Shown here: positions 32,071 through 43,519 of the stretch, piece after piece
Numbering within the stretch: position 1 is the first letter of the stretch
Layout: every line of letters begins with the position of its first letter
Translations under genes and position numbers: made by a program
Assembly: GCF_029784165.1 (NCBI RefSeq)
Contig: NC_073695.1
Span: 143,674,462-143,738,461, forward strand
DNA: 64,000 nucleotides
Reading direction: 5' to 3'
DNA from: Wyeomyia smithii
Lineage: Eukaryota; Arthropoda; Insecta; Diptera; Culicidae
The notes under the pieces: model-generated
The model's input: only the letters and a program-made list of their open reading frames with translations
Told to the model about the DNA's origin: nothing
Database searches by the model: none

Positions 32071-32157
32071 CGTTGTATTATTTAATTGTTAATGCAATCT
32101 GTTCCGGGAGGACCATTTTAAAGGCATATCACCATAACACCTAAACCTACAAAAATG

Positions 32158-32716
32158 GCCTGTAGAAGTAATTTTATTAACTTAGAACCAATAATTGTAG
32201 GATTTTGGTTAAATATTCATAAAATTCAGCAGTTTCGGAATATATCTCCTAAAAAACGATTTGCAGTAATAAAAATTTTTTCTTGGGGCACCGCTGACAC
32301 AGGTTTCGAAGTAGAGAAGCTACTGAATCTTTTGGTGCTGAAATTATCGAAATCGGATATCCGAGTGGAGCTGCGTAGCCGCCAGGTTACTGAGGCCGCT
32401 TTGTCAAGTGGATGGTTGTGGTTTCGAATCTTAGTAGAATCTGGCCATTCTATGTCAAAAAGGACTTTAAGCATGGGCTTATTCTTAGGCTCCACACCAG
32501 CTACCCTTCCTTTACACTGAATTCTACAATACGCTTGCGTGACTTCCTCTCAACAAAAATAAGTCCCTCTTATCAATAAAACTGGCCAGAAGGACGCACG
32601 ACGCACGAAACTTCTCCAGGGAATTATAATTGGTGACATTTGGCAGGAGGAACGAGGCTCAGTATAGGAGAACAGTAAGCGTGTAAAAGGAAGGGTTGCT
32701 AATAATAGAAGTGCAG
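32158..32716 (+). other. Possible tRNA-derived SINE-like sequence
   Basis: GGTTTCGAATC near 32420-32430 resembles a pol III B box and is preceded by GCGTAGCCGCCAGGTTACTG at about 32373-32392, which could be a decayed A box. The 121-codon ORF across it matches nothing I recognise and is probably not a gene. Weak call. Confidence 0.35.
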
Positions 32717-32724
32717 GATACAGC

Positions 32725-33424
32725 CACTGTTGCCAACTGTACAAATTTATCTGGAAATGTACAGATTTTCTCGGTTTTTTTCGGTACAGATTCTGTACCG
32801 TACAGATTACAGATTTCGAGAAAAAGTACAGATAAGTATAGATTTTTTAAATGGTTAGAAAAGATTAGACAAAATTTTTTGACTGACTCTGCAACAATAC
32901 AATGAATGCGATCTTGCAATACACGCATTTAGAATTTACTGCCAAATCTTGGAAATTCGCTGCCGCGAATGGCACAACTCCACCCGGTTAAAAGACAACA
33001 GCTGTTACATTTTTCGTAAATCTCGATTTTTTTTTTCACACAAGTAAATCTCGATTTACCCAACTGAAATGTTGGCACAAAATATCCGAAATATCGGTAG
33101 TGTTGCTGAAGTATGGGTTTCATTGTTTTTTGGCTGAATTTTCAGGAGATTGAGCCCCAATGGCTCGGTAATATGCATAACTGAGCCCTACTTAAAGTAT
33201 GCAAGAGTTTTGTTGACAATCGAGCTAGTAATTTGGAATTGAAACTGAGTCAACGCAGTCACAGTTTTCTCTAAACAATTCACGTTAAAGCTGTTTTTTT
33301 TTTTAAATATATAAAATAAAAACTGGGCCAGTGGTACAGATTTTGGTACAGATTTTTCTCGGAAATGGTACAGATGAAAAAGATTTTTGTAGCTCCCAGT
33401 ACAGATGAATATGTGGCAACACTG
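32725..33424. mobile_element. hAT-like MITE, 700 bp
   Basis: The exact 8-bp duplication GATACAGC (32717-32724 and 33425-33432) flanks short TIRs CACTGTTGCCA / CAGTGTTGCCA. About nine GTACAGAT-like motifs cluster in both subterminal regions, all in the same orientation. No transposase ORF. Confidence 0.9.
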
Positions 33425-33432
33425 GATACAGC

Positions 33433-34569
33433 AGACACCCGGGCATATCTCACAATAGATCAACGATTCTGGCCCCAGTGAGAAAGTCCATAAAGTAAAA
33501 AAATCGAAATCGGATGAAAATTGTTAAAAATCCAACAATTTCTATTTGTGGGTACCTGGGTACCCCGTCGCACAATGGAACACTTAGAACCCAAACCTGA
33601 TCATAATTATTTAAATATTGCTTTTGTTTTTGAAAACGTATCAAATAGTGAAAATAAAAACTGATGACTGGATTCGGGTAATTTTTTGCATGGAGTAACC
33701 CAATCAAAAGTGATATATGACATTTCTTATGATTAAATTTAAATTCAGTCATAGTCCGCTCAAAATACATCCAAATACTTCAATTTATCATGAAATGACA
33801 TTTCAGTACACTTTTCCATCGATTGACAAAGTTTCATTTTGGTAACTAAGGCTACAGCTATCCCATAAGCGAAAAAATAGAGATTTTTTGATTATTTTCA
33901 CAGAGCAATGATGCACGAAACCGGAAGCATCCGGAAGGTTTTTCATCACCATTTCAATCAGAATTATTTATACTATTACGTAATATAAGCCGTTCAACCG
34001 GATATTACCGGATACTTAACTTATCTCATTTTGAGCTAACTTATAAAAACAAATATTTTTGATTATATGATATAGATTTTGACAAAAACCTGGGTTTTTG
34101 GAAAATCTACCTCGAGTGCTAAGCACACATTTCTGTTAGATTAACCTTTTTGAACAATCTTCATTGTTGTTTTAGTTGAGAATCGCTTCTTTATCTCCTT
34201 AACGCTATATTTTAGCTAACGGTATCATGCGTCATTATCATCCATAAAAAAACTGTTAAATTGTGGTCGGTTCAAACCTCTCGTTACGACCGTAAACCTT
34301 TTTTTGGATGTTGACAACCTGTCAAATGATCAGGCAAACATCGCACTTCAAAATGAAACACTACACAACAAAGTTGACTTACTTTGAGTTTTTCACTTTT
34401 GATCAGATTTAAAGCATATTTACTCCTATGTGCGTCGGTCATTTGAGAGGTAAGAAAATTCAACTCCCCCTCGTTGACCCCTCCTGTTTCTACATAAAAA
34501 CTAATATTATCAAAAGTTGCCTTTTAATGAGCTTTAAGATGTCACAGAGTCTTATCACTTCTGATTGCA
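33433..34569. other. No gene recognised
   Basis: AT-rich noncoding sequence. GGGTACCTGGGTACCCCGTCG at about 33550 recalls the GTACCCCGTCG motif of the dispersed repeat below. Confidence 0.45.
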
Positions 34570-34763
34570 GTGAAATATGGAATTTCGTCTTATGAAACCT
34601 GAATACCGGGCACCCCGTCGAAAACATAACGGTTAAAATCTTTGAAATCAGGAGTCAGGAGAGTTTTTGTATCGCTATCTCCTAAGCTTACATATATACT
34701 ACGTCAAATTTCACATCTTATACAGTAAGGTCTTTTTTTAAACGAGGGAGGCGTTCGAAATTT
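34570..34763 (+). repeat. Dispersed ~195-bp repeat, copy 1
   Basis: GTGAAATATGGAATTTCGTC through TACAGTAAGGTCTTTT to GCGTTCGAAATTT matches 41741-41935 with few differences. Sequence from 34764 to 35199 shows no gene. Confidence 0.85.
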
Positions 34764-35249
34764 GCATGAGATCGCGTAAAAAAAGACTTTTTCGAGTTGC
34801 AAATATAACGAAGAGAACTGTTTTAAAATGTTTGAACCTCATTTGAATATGATAGTGGTCAATCTAGAGTCCAAAAGTTTTTAGTATTCATACCAATTTT
34901 TTAAAAAACGGTTATATGATTCCCTTTGGCCTAAAACGGAAAACATGATTGAAATGAGGTCGATATCTTGCACCGTAATAGAGAAAAGCAACCCGCGTAA
35001 AAAAAGTGTAAAAAAGACCTTCCCTCAATTATTACTTCATGTACAACATCAATATTCTAGAACCCATAGAATGAAGATACCTTTATTGGATTGTATTTGG
35101 CAATTTAAGGGTGTATGGAGTTGACTCCCGGCCTTTGAGCATTCTCCCGCTTTCTGAAAAACTCACATTTGATAATGTTTCGTTTCCCTACCAAAACTAA
35201 CCACGACCAGTCAGCATCGAGCAGCATCTATGCGAGCCACCGCAGCTGC

Positions 35250-35289
35250 TATAAAAGAACTCTCTGAAAGAGAAAGCATTTACTCAGTT
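35250..35289 (+). promoter_or_regulatory. TATA box and initiator candidate
   Basis: TATAAAAG at 35250-35257 and TCAGTT at 35284-35289 (A+1 at 35286) match arthropod core promoter elements. Spacing of 36 bp is slightly long. Sequence alone does not show use. Confidence 0.45.
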
Positions 35290-35739
35290 TTTTATCGCGC
35301 GACCATTCACATCGTAGCAGCAGTAGCAGAAGATATAAGAAGAGAATAAATAGTTGGTAACATAGCAGCAGAGTTGTTTTTTTCTTCTTCCTTCGGAGCT
35401 GAGCAAAAGGGAATTCCTTCAGTTCTTTTCAGGACTAATTTGAGTTAATTTTTGAGCCAATTGCAAACTCCGTTCCCCTCTGGTGTTTACAGTTCACCAC
35501 AAGACGTTCCAAGTGAGAACATCAATTTGATCCTTCGAGCCGGATCACGAGCCAACCGGAAGAAGCAAAACCCGTGCTGCGTTATTTTCCTACCAAAAGA
35601 GAATTGAAGATGCAGTCGCTCTGTGCTATCAACTCGCTCGTTGGTAGACGAACCTGCTACAGCAACTGTGATTGTGGCTAAAGCGTATAAGCAAAAGTAA
35701 ACGTGTATTCGCGCGCGTTCGAAGTAAACTTTTCGAGTA

Positions 35740-35907
35740 ATGCCCGTAATGCATTCGCCGTCGCGTTCGGAAAACGGTGATAGTGACGGATCTGCGTCGT
35801 TTCATGGATTCGAAGAAGGAATTACTATGAATCCCGACAACGAGAATAAATATTGTGTTGTGTGCCGTCAGCGTTCACAAGTGAAACAAAAGTTGGTGCG
35901 GATTTAA
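35740..35907 (+). pseudogene. Short N-terminal ORF1/Gag fragment
   Basis: 55 codons from ATG 35740 (MPVMHSPSRSENGDSDGSA) to TAA 35905-35907. KYCVVCRQR near the end resembles the first Cys pair of the PHD-like finger found at the N-terminus of some mosquito BEL Gag proteins. The finger is not completed in this frame; coding-like sequence goes on in another frame. Family assignment uncertain. Confidence 0.4.
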
Positions 35908-36208
35908 CGTACACTTATCAGCAATTCTAATAATAGGTTGGCACGATTAATTGTGCTGTCTAAAAATCTGTCTGCTGTATATTCGAAGTACAGTGGATTC
36001 CACAGTAAGGTACTTTCCTTTGTATCGGCGATGCTTTCGATCAGCAAGAAGAGGAGTATGCTGGGTTTGAGAGCATATACAATGACGTGTGCAATGCCGT
36101 AGAGGAGCTACTTTTGGATGCAAAGAATATAGCGGTGCCAAAATCTCCAATTAACCAACCAGCTCAACCAGTTATTATTCAACAGCAACCACTAAAGATG
36201 CCAAACGT

Positions 36209-36628
36209 TTGATGGAAGTTATGCCGCAGGGCCGAAATTTAAGGCCATTTTTATTGTGTATTCCATTCCATGTTCTTGTGAACAAAGCAGTAAAATGCTA
36301 TCCTGTGACAGAATTTGTAAAACGAGATATTGTAGCGGTTATGGTTCAGGTGCCAACCACCAGGGGGAATACCGAGGTAATTGTTGACTCGGCTTATTTT
36401 CCAGGTGAAATAAATGAGGCGCCTCCTCCTGAGATTGCTTCGTTTGTCAAATTTTGCAGAGACAATAATAGGGCATTCATCATAGGCTGTGATGCCAACG
36501 CTCACCATACAGTTTGGGGGAGCAAGAGCGTTAATGGTCGTGGTGAGTGCCTATTGGAGTTTCTCTCGTCGAATAATATAGATATTTGCAAAGTACATCA
36601 GATTGGGCTCAATATAGAAGAGCCTTAA
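36209..36628 (+). pseudogene. LOA-like endonuclease fragment
   Basis: From about residue 25, NKAVKCYPVTEFVKRDIVAV, VQVPTTRGNTEVIVDSAYFP and IIGCDANAHHTVWGS form the middle of an APE endonuclease with its DANAHH catalytic block. It then breaks after LEFLSSNNIDICK. The N-terminal Asn/Glu motifs are absent, and the SDH-containing end is deleted: a frame shift at about 36586 leads straight to the pre-RT linker (RRALTEYSNEIRKSKRRSW). It could not nick DNA. Confidence 0.8.
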
Positions 36629-38283
36629 CTGAATATAGCAATGAAATCCGGAAATCTAAAAGGAGGTCTTGGGTTCAAATGTGTGAATCTATAGAAAGGA
36701 CTCCAGTTGTTTCCAGATTACAAAAGACTCTTGCCAAAGATTATACCGTTGAGCTTGGCAATCTAAAGCGTCACGACGGAATCTATACTAGTGGTCCTCG
36801 TGATACCTTAAATCTAATGATGGAAACGCATTTTCCCGGTTCTATTGAAAAGACGGATTCAGCCATCTCTGATTCAGTTGAAATTTGTTCTACGCAGACT
36901 AGCTCTTGGTCTGCTAGAACGGAAAATACTGTTTCAGATGTGGCGGATGAAATTTTTACCAGAACCAGGGTGAAAAGTGCTAGGAGATCCTTTGAGCCTT
37001 TCAAGTCTGCAAGTGTAGATGGAATATTTCCAGCATTGCTTCAAAAAGGTGAAGCAATACTAATTCCTTCTCTCATTGAGATTTTCAAGGCCAGTTTAAG
37101 GTTGAATCATATTCCATCAAAATGGAGGGTAGTAAGAGTAATCTTCATACCTAAAACTGGGAAGCGTGATAAGACGCATCCTAAATCATTCAGACCCATT
37201 AGTCTTTCTTCGGTTTTGTTGTAGACAATGGAAAAAGTGCTGAATGATTTCATTCATACATCTTACATGCAAACAAAACCGCTTTCAAAGTTCCAGTTTA
37301 CCTATCAAACTGGAAAATCCACTATAACAGCACTTCATACGCTCGTCATGAAAATTGAAAAGTCACTTTCAGCTAAAGAAATTGCTCTGTGCTTTTTCTT
37401 GGATATTGAAGGTGCTTTTGATAATGCGTCCTATTCTTTAGTGTCTAGTGCAATGAAGAACAAAGGATTTCCCACGAGCATTGTTAACTGGATTCATACC
37501 ATGCTTGCGAAAAGAGAAATCACTTTTGAGTTGGGAGGTTCGTCTATTACGGTAAGGGCAACGAAAGGATGTCCGCAAGGAGGTGTTCTTTCGCCACTTA
37601 TGTGGTCTTTGGTGGTTGACGATCTTCTCAAAAGCTTAGAAGCAAAAGGTTTCGAAGTTGTTGGCTTTGCAGATGACATAGTCATCTTGGTAAGAGGAAA
37701 GTTCGACAACATAGTTTCGGAAAGAATGCAGGAGTCTTTGGAGTATACCCAGTCTTGGTGTATAAAGGAGGGTCTCAGCATTAATCCGACAAAAGCTGTT
37801 ATCGTACCTTTCACTAGAAAGAGGAAATTCAATCTGAAAACTCTCAAGCTTGGAGGAGTAGAAATTCCATTCAGTGAACAGGTTAAATACTTAGGAGTTA
37901 TCCTTGATGCCAAGCTAAACTGGAATGCACATCTTGACTATGCAATCAACAAGGCGGTCAGTGCATTATAGTTGTGCTCCAAAACCGTTGGGAGGAAGTG
38001 GGGCTTGAGACCGAAAATGGTGATGTGGATATTCACATCTATTATACGTCCAAAACTGACCTACGCTGCGTTAGTGTGGTGGCCAAAAACCAAAGAGTCC
38101 ACCGTTAGAACAAAGCTAGATAAAGTTCAACGACTTGCGAGCATTGCTATAACAGGAGCAATGAAAAGCACCCCGTCAAAAGCTCTTGATGCAATTCTTC
38201 ATCTGCTGCCGTTGTACGAATACGTGCAATTAGAAGCAGAAAAGAGTGCCTTGAGGCTAAAAAGAACAATAACTATCTTGTGA
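36586..38283 (+). pseudogene. LOA-like reverse transcriptase, three in-frame stops
   Basis: The pre-RT linker and RT finger region (36586-37224; SASVDGIFPALLQKG, VVRVIFIPKTGKRDKTHPKS) end at TAG 37222. The palm follows in the same frame (37228-37971) with motif A FFLDIEGAFDNAS, motif B KGCPQGGVLSPLMWSLVVDD and motif C VGFADDIVILV, ending at TAG 37969. The thumb (37972-38283; RPKLTYAALVWWPKTKES) ends at TGA. All catalytic aspartates survive, so inactivation is by stop codons and the lost endonuclease. Confidence 0.85.
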
Positions 38284-38287
38284 TCTT

Positions 38288-39365
38288 GTGGGTCACCTGA
38301 CTATACTGAACTTTTTTAAAAGAGGGCCAGTGATGAGTATGAATGGAGACTGGATGGCACCTCAGGACAATCATGATATTCCTTACAAGGTATGCGAAAC
38401 GTCGCGTACAGACTGGGAAGTCGGAGTTCCTGATGTCCGTCCCGGGTCAACGATATTTTTCACAGATGGCTCAAAAATAGGTACCAAAACTGGCGCAGGA
38501 ATCTTCGACCCTGGAATTAATATTTCAGTGGCAATGGGACACAGTGTTTCAAGCAGAGATTTTTGCAATCCTTGAATGTGCGAATGTGTGTCTGACTAGG
38601 AAATACAAACATGCAAATATTTGTATTTTCTCTGACAGTCAAGCAGCACTGAAAGCACTTGATGCTTATAAATGTACATCCAAGATTGTCTGGGTATGTA
38701 TTCTCACATTGCGACAGCTATGTCAAACAAACTCAGTAAATTTGTATTTGGTTCCAGGACATAGTGGCATTGGTGGGAATGAAAAGGCAGACAAACTTGC
38801 AAAACAAGGATCTAACTCACAGTTTATCGGCCCAGAACCTTTCTGCGGTATATCAAACTGTGCAGTGAAAATGGAGCTTAAACGCTGGAAGGAACAAAAG
38901 ATGATAACCAATTGGTTGGATGTCAAAAAGTGTTTTCAATCTAAAAGATTTATCACACCAAACGAGAGTCATTCGAAAAAGCTCCTAGAGCTCAACAAAA
39001 GAGCTCTTTGTACATTCGTCGGCCTAGTAACGGTGCACTGTCCGAGTAGATATCATTTAAAGAACATTTGCCGGGTTCAGGATGATATCTGTCGCTTTTG
39101 TAATATGGAAAGCGAGACGTGGGAACATCTGCTGTGCAGTTGTGGTGCATTATTTAAACGCAGATCAAGGTTTCTAGGCAGTGGTTGTTTACAGCCCAAA
39201 GAGATTTGGTCTTTGAATCCTGGGAAGGTGATTGGCTTCATAAACCATATATCTGATCCCTCAACAATAGTGGTCATTGTATTTTGCAAGAGGACACGTA
39301 TAGCAATTGACTGGGATATATTACAAAAGTTCACATCAATGGACAACGTAATTCTTATTCCCTAA
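38288..39365 (+). pseudogene. LOA-like RNase H and C-terminal domain
   Basis: Two frames (38288-38575, then 38544-39365) carry RNase H: IFFTDGSKIGTKTGAGIF, QAEIFAILECANV, IFSDSQAALKAL and PGHSGIGGNEKADKLA. The four acidic positions are present but split by a frameshift near 38555. A C-terminal zinc-like block, CRFCNMESETWEHLLCSC, follows and the ORF ends in TAA at about 39363-39365. It continues the RT above. Confidence 0.83.
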
Positions 39366-39375
39366 CAAAAAAAAA

Positions 39376-40625
39376 TTCCATTCCATTCCTACCAGTAATG
39401 CAACTGGGGACGCACTAGCAGATATGATATGATCGGCGTGAAACCAAACCGAACCAAGCTCCAAAAACATTATTACGAGTAACCGACATTTTTGTTATAG
39501 GGCGGCGAACGGCGGGTTACTCGCCTGACCCAATTTTGGTATTACAGATGGCGAGTCGGCTAGATTTTGGACAAATAGCTCGTCTGGGAAACTGTTCGAC
39601 TCAGCTATTCAGCCAAGTTTCACTTGCGATCATGCTTGTCATTCTCTTCAGTATGGGGAAAAAGCGGAGAAAAAAAATCACCGCGCACTTCCCTTTCAGT
39701 ATGTGTAGCAATGCTTTCACCACACTGCTTCTTTCTTTATTCCAAAGTGTCTCAACCGACTTACAGAGTGACAAACTCACTTCCAGGTCACCCCACGTCT
39801 GATAGAAACAAGAGGGGTGAATCACTCTACAGAGAATACGCGACAGTACACCACAGTATTCACTGGCGAGTCCGGAACCGGTAGTCCGGAAAGTGGAAAA
39901 AAACCTACCGGGCAAAAGTGTAGTCCTCGTGCAGCTACACCGCGAAAACGAATTCAATATAAGTAAACTCGACCGGTACGAGCAACGCAGTCTATTTTTT
40001 TCCTCCCAATCTCTTTTCCACTTCTGCCATGCTCATGAAACAAACTGTAAAAAGCACCGCAGATAACTCTGCTGTGTAATAATTGTGCATAATACCCATA
40101 CGTGTGAGAAAGTACACCATAGTTCATTGTCTCGCAAGAGAGAGATTTCAGATTTTACCGCGGTGCTTTCTGGAAGCTCACCAGATAAAAATCGTCCGTC
40201 GTTCTCTTCTAGCATGTGCGTTGATTTGCCACTAGTGTGAGGGTAGTTGTTTCCGCAGTGCAAGTATGTTCTCCTGCACCCTAGAGATTTTCTGAGGAGA
40301 AAAGACAAGCATGCTTGCAATCCCGGATAAAACATTTTGCTCGCCTTGTCAGTGACTCTTGTCTTCTGCAATAAGCCCCATAATATCATTATGAATTTTG
40401 ACGTATGATTCTGCAATATATTTTGAATGATGTTTCGACACGCTAACAAACACACAACCAATATTATCAAATGATGTAAATTTTTAGGTATAATTCTTCC
40501 ACAACTTTTCCAGGTTGATAAAACAGTGTATTCAATCTCCAGTGCATTATAACCACCGACGGTGTTATAACATTATAAATTTCAGTTCCAATCAGTTAGT
40601 ATGAATTTTACAGCGCCTCAAAAAT
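39376..40625. other. No gene recognised
   Basis: About 1.25 kb between the LOA-like element and BEL coding sequence. ORFs overlap on both strands without a recognisable domain. No repeat ends resolved. Confidence 0.45.
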
Positions 40626-41773
40626 GTGCTTTCAAAGATCGATCCAACAGAGATCGATTCCACGGCTCCGATTTCGTGGGTTAAACGATCCTGGGACCAT
40701 TTTGATGAATCGATCCTTAAGCTCGATATTTCCCTGAAGATCGCCCGTTCCTATGGATCGCTACGACAACAAGCGTGCAATTATCGAGACTCATTACCGC
40801 GGATTGTTATCCTTGAAGAGAATGTCATCACCATCATATAAAGAACTACGTGCCCTCGTGAATGAAGCGACCAATCATATCGAAAGCCTTCGTTATCTTG
40901 GTCAAGAAATTAAGAGCACTGCAGAGCATTTTTTCATATTCATTATCGTTTCGGTATTAAATAGTACCACATGTCAATCTTGGGAATCAACAATGAAAAA
41001 AAGAGTATCTGAAAACTAGGTGCCAAATCCTAGACAATTGCGAAACTGCTTTCCGGGCAGCTGCTTCTCCAACCAAATCGTAACAGAAGAGCTATGCCGT
41101 TTCGACTAGTTCATCACAATCTACCCTTGTTTGTGAAATTTGCGGCGGTTCACATCGAAATGTGCCCAGCCCTATCCAGCCTTACACCTGCCCAGAAGAA
41201 CGAGAAGATTCGAGCTGCTGGAGTATGTTACAACTGTCTACGCAAAGGACACAGAGCAAAGGATTGTCCTTCCGATAAAGCGTGTCACAAATGCCAACGC
41301 CGTCATCACACATTACTTCACCACGATGGAGTCATGAACAAAGAAACTAGATCCAATGTTTCTGCTCCTGTTGAAATGGCAAATCCAAATCCCCGAGAGT
41401 AACAGGCATAATCCCAACCTCCAAAATTGACATCTCGCAATGGATGATCCCTGACGGAATAATGCTAGCCGATCCTGAGTTCCATACACCCGATAAAGTT
41501 GATTTGCTTATTGGTGGAGAACTATTATTGGAAATCCTCAAACCGAGTTTGATTCATCTTGCCGATGAATTACCACAGCTACGAGACACTCACTTCGGAT
41601 GGGTCGTAGCTGGTGACATAGTTGATCCGCACGTAGTCAACGTGTCCCTCCAGTATACGCACCCAACCGTCGAAGACATCGAGCGAAAAATGCAACAGTT
41701 TTGGCAAACAGAAGAAGTACCTAACGTTCCAAAATGTCAAGTGAAATATGGAATTTCGTCTTATGAAACCTGA
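40626..41773 (+). pseudogene. BEL/Pao gag-protease remnant
   Basis: Gag pieces RYDNKRAIIETHYRGLLSLK and YKELRALVNEATNHIESL (40753-41019) belong to the DUF1759-type region. They are followed by two zinc knuckles in 41094-41402, CYNCLRKGHRAKDC and CHKCQRRHHTLLHH. After a gap and shift, 41444-41773 gives VDLLIGGELLLEILKPS and LRDTHFGWVVAGDI, which lie between protease and RT in BEL pol. The protease active-site DSG segment is missing. It may be the continuation of the gag start at 35200-36205. Confidence 0.82.
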
Positions 41774-41935
41774 AAAGATACCCGGGTACCCCGTCGAGCA
41801 CATAACCGTTAAAATGTTTGAAATCAGGAGTCAGGAGAGTTTTTGTTTCGCTATATCTTAAGCTTAAATATTACGTCAAATTTCACATTTTATACAGTAA
41901 GGTCTTTTCTTACACGAGGGGTGCGTTCGAAATTT
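41741..41935 (+). repeat. Dispersed ~195-bp repeat, copy 2
   Basis: Matches 34570-34763. The right end abuts the A/T-rich 3' tail of the antisense CR1-like element; the left end overlaps the last codons of the BEL remnant. Confidence 0.85.
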
Positions 41936-42020
41936 CTTATTTATTCATTTCGTCAATCAGAAGTAGACAATATACAATATTCTAATATTCCAATACAATG
42001 TTTACTTACAAACTATTGTT

Positions 42021-43311
42021 TTATTCAAGAGCGTTGCGATTGCGTATTGAGCTAAAAAAGTGTTTAAGTTCATGCCGAGACATTGTAAAGTCAATGGTTT
42101 CGCAGTATTGATTGTAAGTGGCCATCATACGATTCAAAGGTCCGAATTTTGCATAATTCGTGCGGTAATGATTGGTGGCAAACGTGTTTCGATTTCGAAG
42201 TTGTCTAATAAGTGCGTAAAAATTTAGCTTAGATAAAAGTGTAGCTGAATCAATGCGCTGCGATACGATGTCGTTTACAAATGACACTTTTGCAAATTCA
42301 CGACGCTCTTTCAATGATTGTATATTTATGAGCATGCCACGTGCTTCATATGATGGAAATGATTTCCTACCTAATTTACGAAGAGCATACAATAGAAATT
42401 GCTTTTGTACTGATTCTATTCTTTCTTCGTGCGTGATTGTATAGGGAGACCATACAATGCTGCAGTATTCCAGTATCGATTTTACATAGGCTATATATAA
42501 TATTTTGATGGTATACGGATCCTGAAAGTTGTAACAAAAGCGCTTTATAAATCCAAGCATGTTATTAGCTTTGTGGATTATTGTGTTGTAATAGTCATTG
42601 AAGGTTAGTTTGGAGTCTAAGACAACTCCTAAGTCCCTAACTCTTTCACAATTTGCTACAGTTTGGTATCCTAATGATATTGTAATGTTTGGTTTTGTTC
42701 TTTTTCGACAGAATGATATGTTATTTACAATTGATTCGAATAGTTTAGGAATGCAAGAGATAAGGGTTATTCCACGATAATTACGTATGTCGGATTTCCG
42801 GCCTGATTTGAAAATAGGCACTAGAAACGAGCTTTTCCATTTTAATGGGAAGCATCCATTCCAGTGACATGTTGAGGAGCCAGAACAATGGAGCAGTAAG
42901 TTTCGTTGCAAGATTTTTCATAAATACTGGCGGAATTCCGTCAGGTCCAGGACCCTTTGAGGCATCTAAGTTGTTTAACGCCTGAAAAATATCCTGCACA
43001 TGAATTTGGTTTACACCAATATCTCTCGAGAAGTTTGGATAAAATGCAAAATAATCGCGGTCGCGATCCTCTTCAGAAAATGTTGTATAGATTTCTCGGA
43101 AAAATTTCGCAAAATGATTGCAAATCCTTTCCGAGTTATCCCCGACATTTTCGTCAAGATGCATTATAGAGGGAAAATTGTCAGATTTTAGTTGAGTTGT
43201 CACGTAACTATAGAAGTTCTTCGGACAGGATTTTATTTCAAGTTCAGTTTTTGCACTATATTCATCAAACGCATTACTGATGGCAAGATTAAGTTGATCA
43301 CATATATCCAA
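42021..43311 (-). pseudogene. CR1/L2-like RT with deleted catalytic core
   Basis: The 42781-43311 frame contains the RT entry, VQDIFQALNNLDASKGPGPDGIPPVF. The 42021-42911 frame continues with FLVPIFKSGRKSDIRNYRGI and ISCIPKLFESIVNN. It then jumps straight to RTKPNITISLGYQTV and VRDLGVVLDSKLTFNDYYN. Motifs A, B and C (the aspartates) are therefore deleted. The thumb and C-terminal region (RIESVQKQFLLYALRKLG to SIRNRNALE) is well preserved to the stop near 42021. Confidence 0.82.
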
Positions 43312-43519
43312 ATAGATTGCTAAATTTTCACTACTGTTGTGTTTTTAATAGGTTTTATGTGCTTTTTGTTTACGGGTTTTCAAATTTTTTATATGACTCT
43401 TATACCAGACAGGATTTTTTGTGTTTCCAGTACGTCTCCTTGTCTTCAGGGGTATTTCCTATTTAATTATATCAAATAAACCGCCACGTCGACATTTCCT
43501 CTATTCTTAAGAATAATTG

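Larger units (their letters stand above)
35200..36205 (+). mobile_element. LTR/leader and gag start of a retroelement, probably BEL-like
   Basis: A core promoter, a long leader and short gag-like fragments precede a sharp change to LOA-type coding at about 36206. In one frame near 36030-36200 the sequence reads FDQQEEEYAGFESIYND and AVEELLLDAKNI, resembling the start of BEL Gag, and ends in QQQPLKMPN, where BEL Gag would continue. BEL Gag/Pol pieces resume at 40626. Inference only; the leader could instead belong to the LOA-like element. Confidence 0.4.
36209..39371 (+). mobile_element. LOA-clade non-LTR retrotransposon, 5'-truncated
   Basis: Endonuclease, RT and RNase H follow in one orientation, ending at TAACAAAAAAAAAATTCC (39364-39380). 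The GCPQGGVLSPL and FADDIVILV RT motifs plus a C-terminal RNase H fit the LOA clade (Lian-type elements of Aedes). Endonuclease N-terminus and SDH region are missing. No target duplication could be found. Confidence 0.82.

Noticed and set aside
32155..32520. 121-codon ORF as a small gene
   Set aside because: No recognisable domain, overlaps an equal-length minus ORF, and sits on SINE-like sequence.
35250..35289. Host gene promoter
   Set aside because: The downstream sequence is retroelement leader and gag-like, so a transposon promoter is the simpler reading.
39601..40470. ORFs on both strands between the LOA and BEL remnants
   Set aside because: No similarity recognised and no codon or start evidence.
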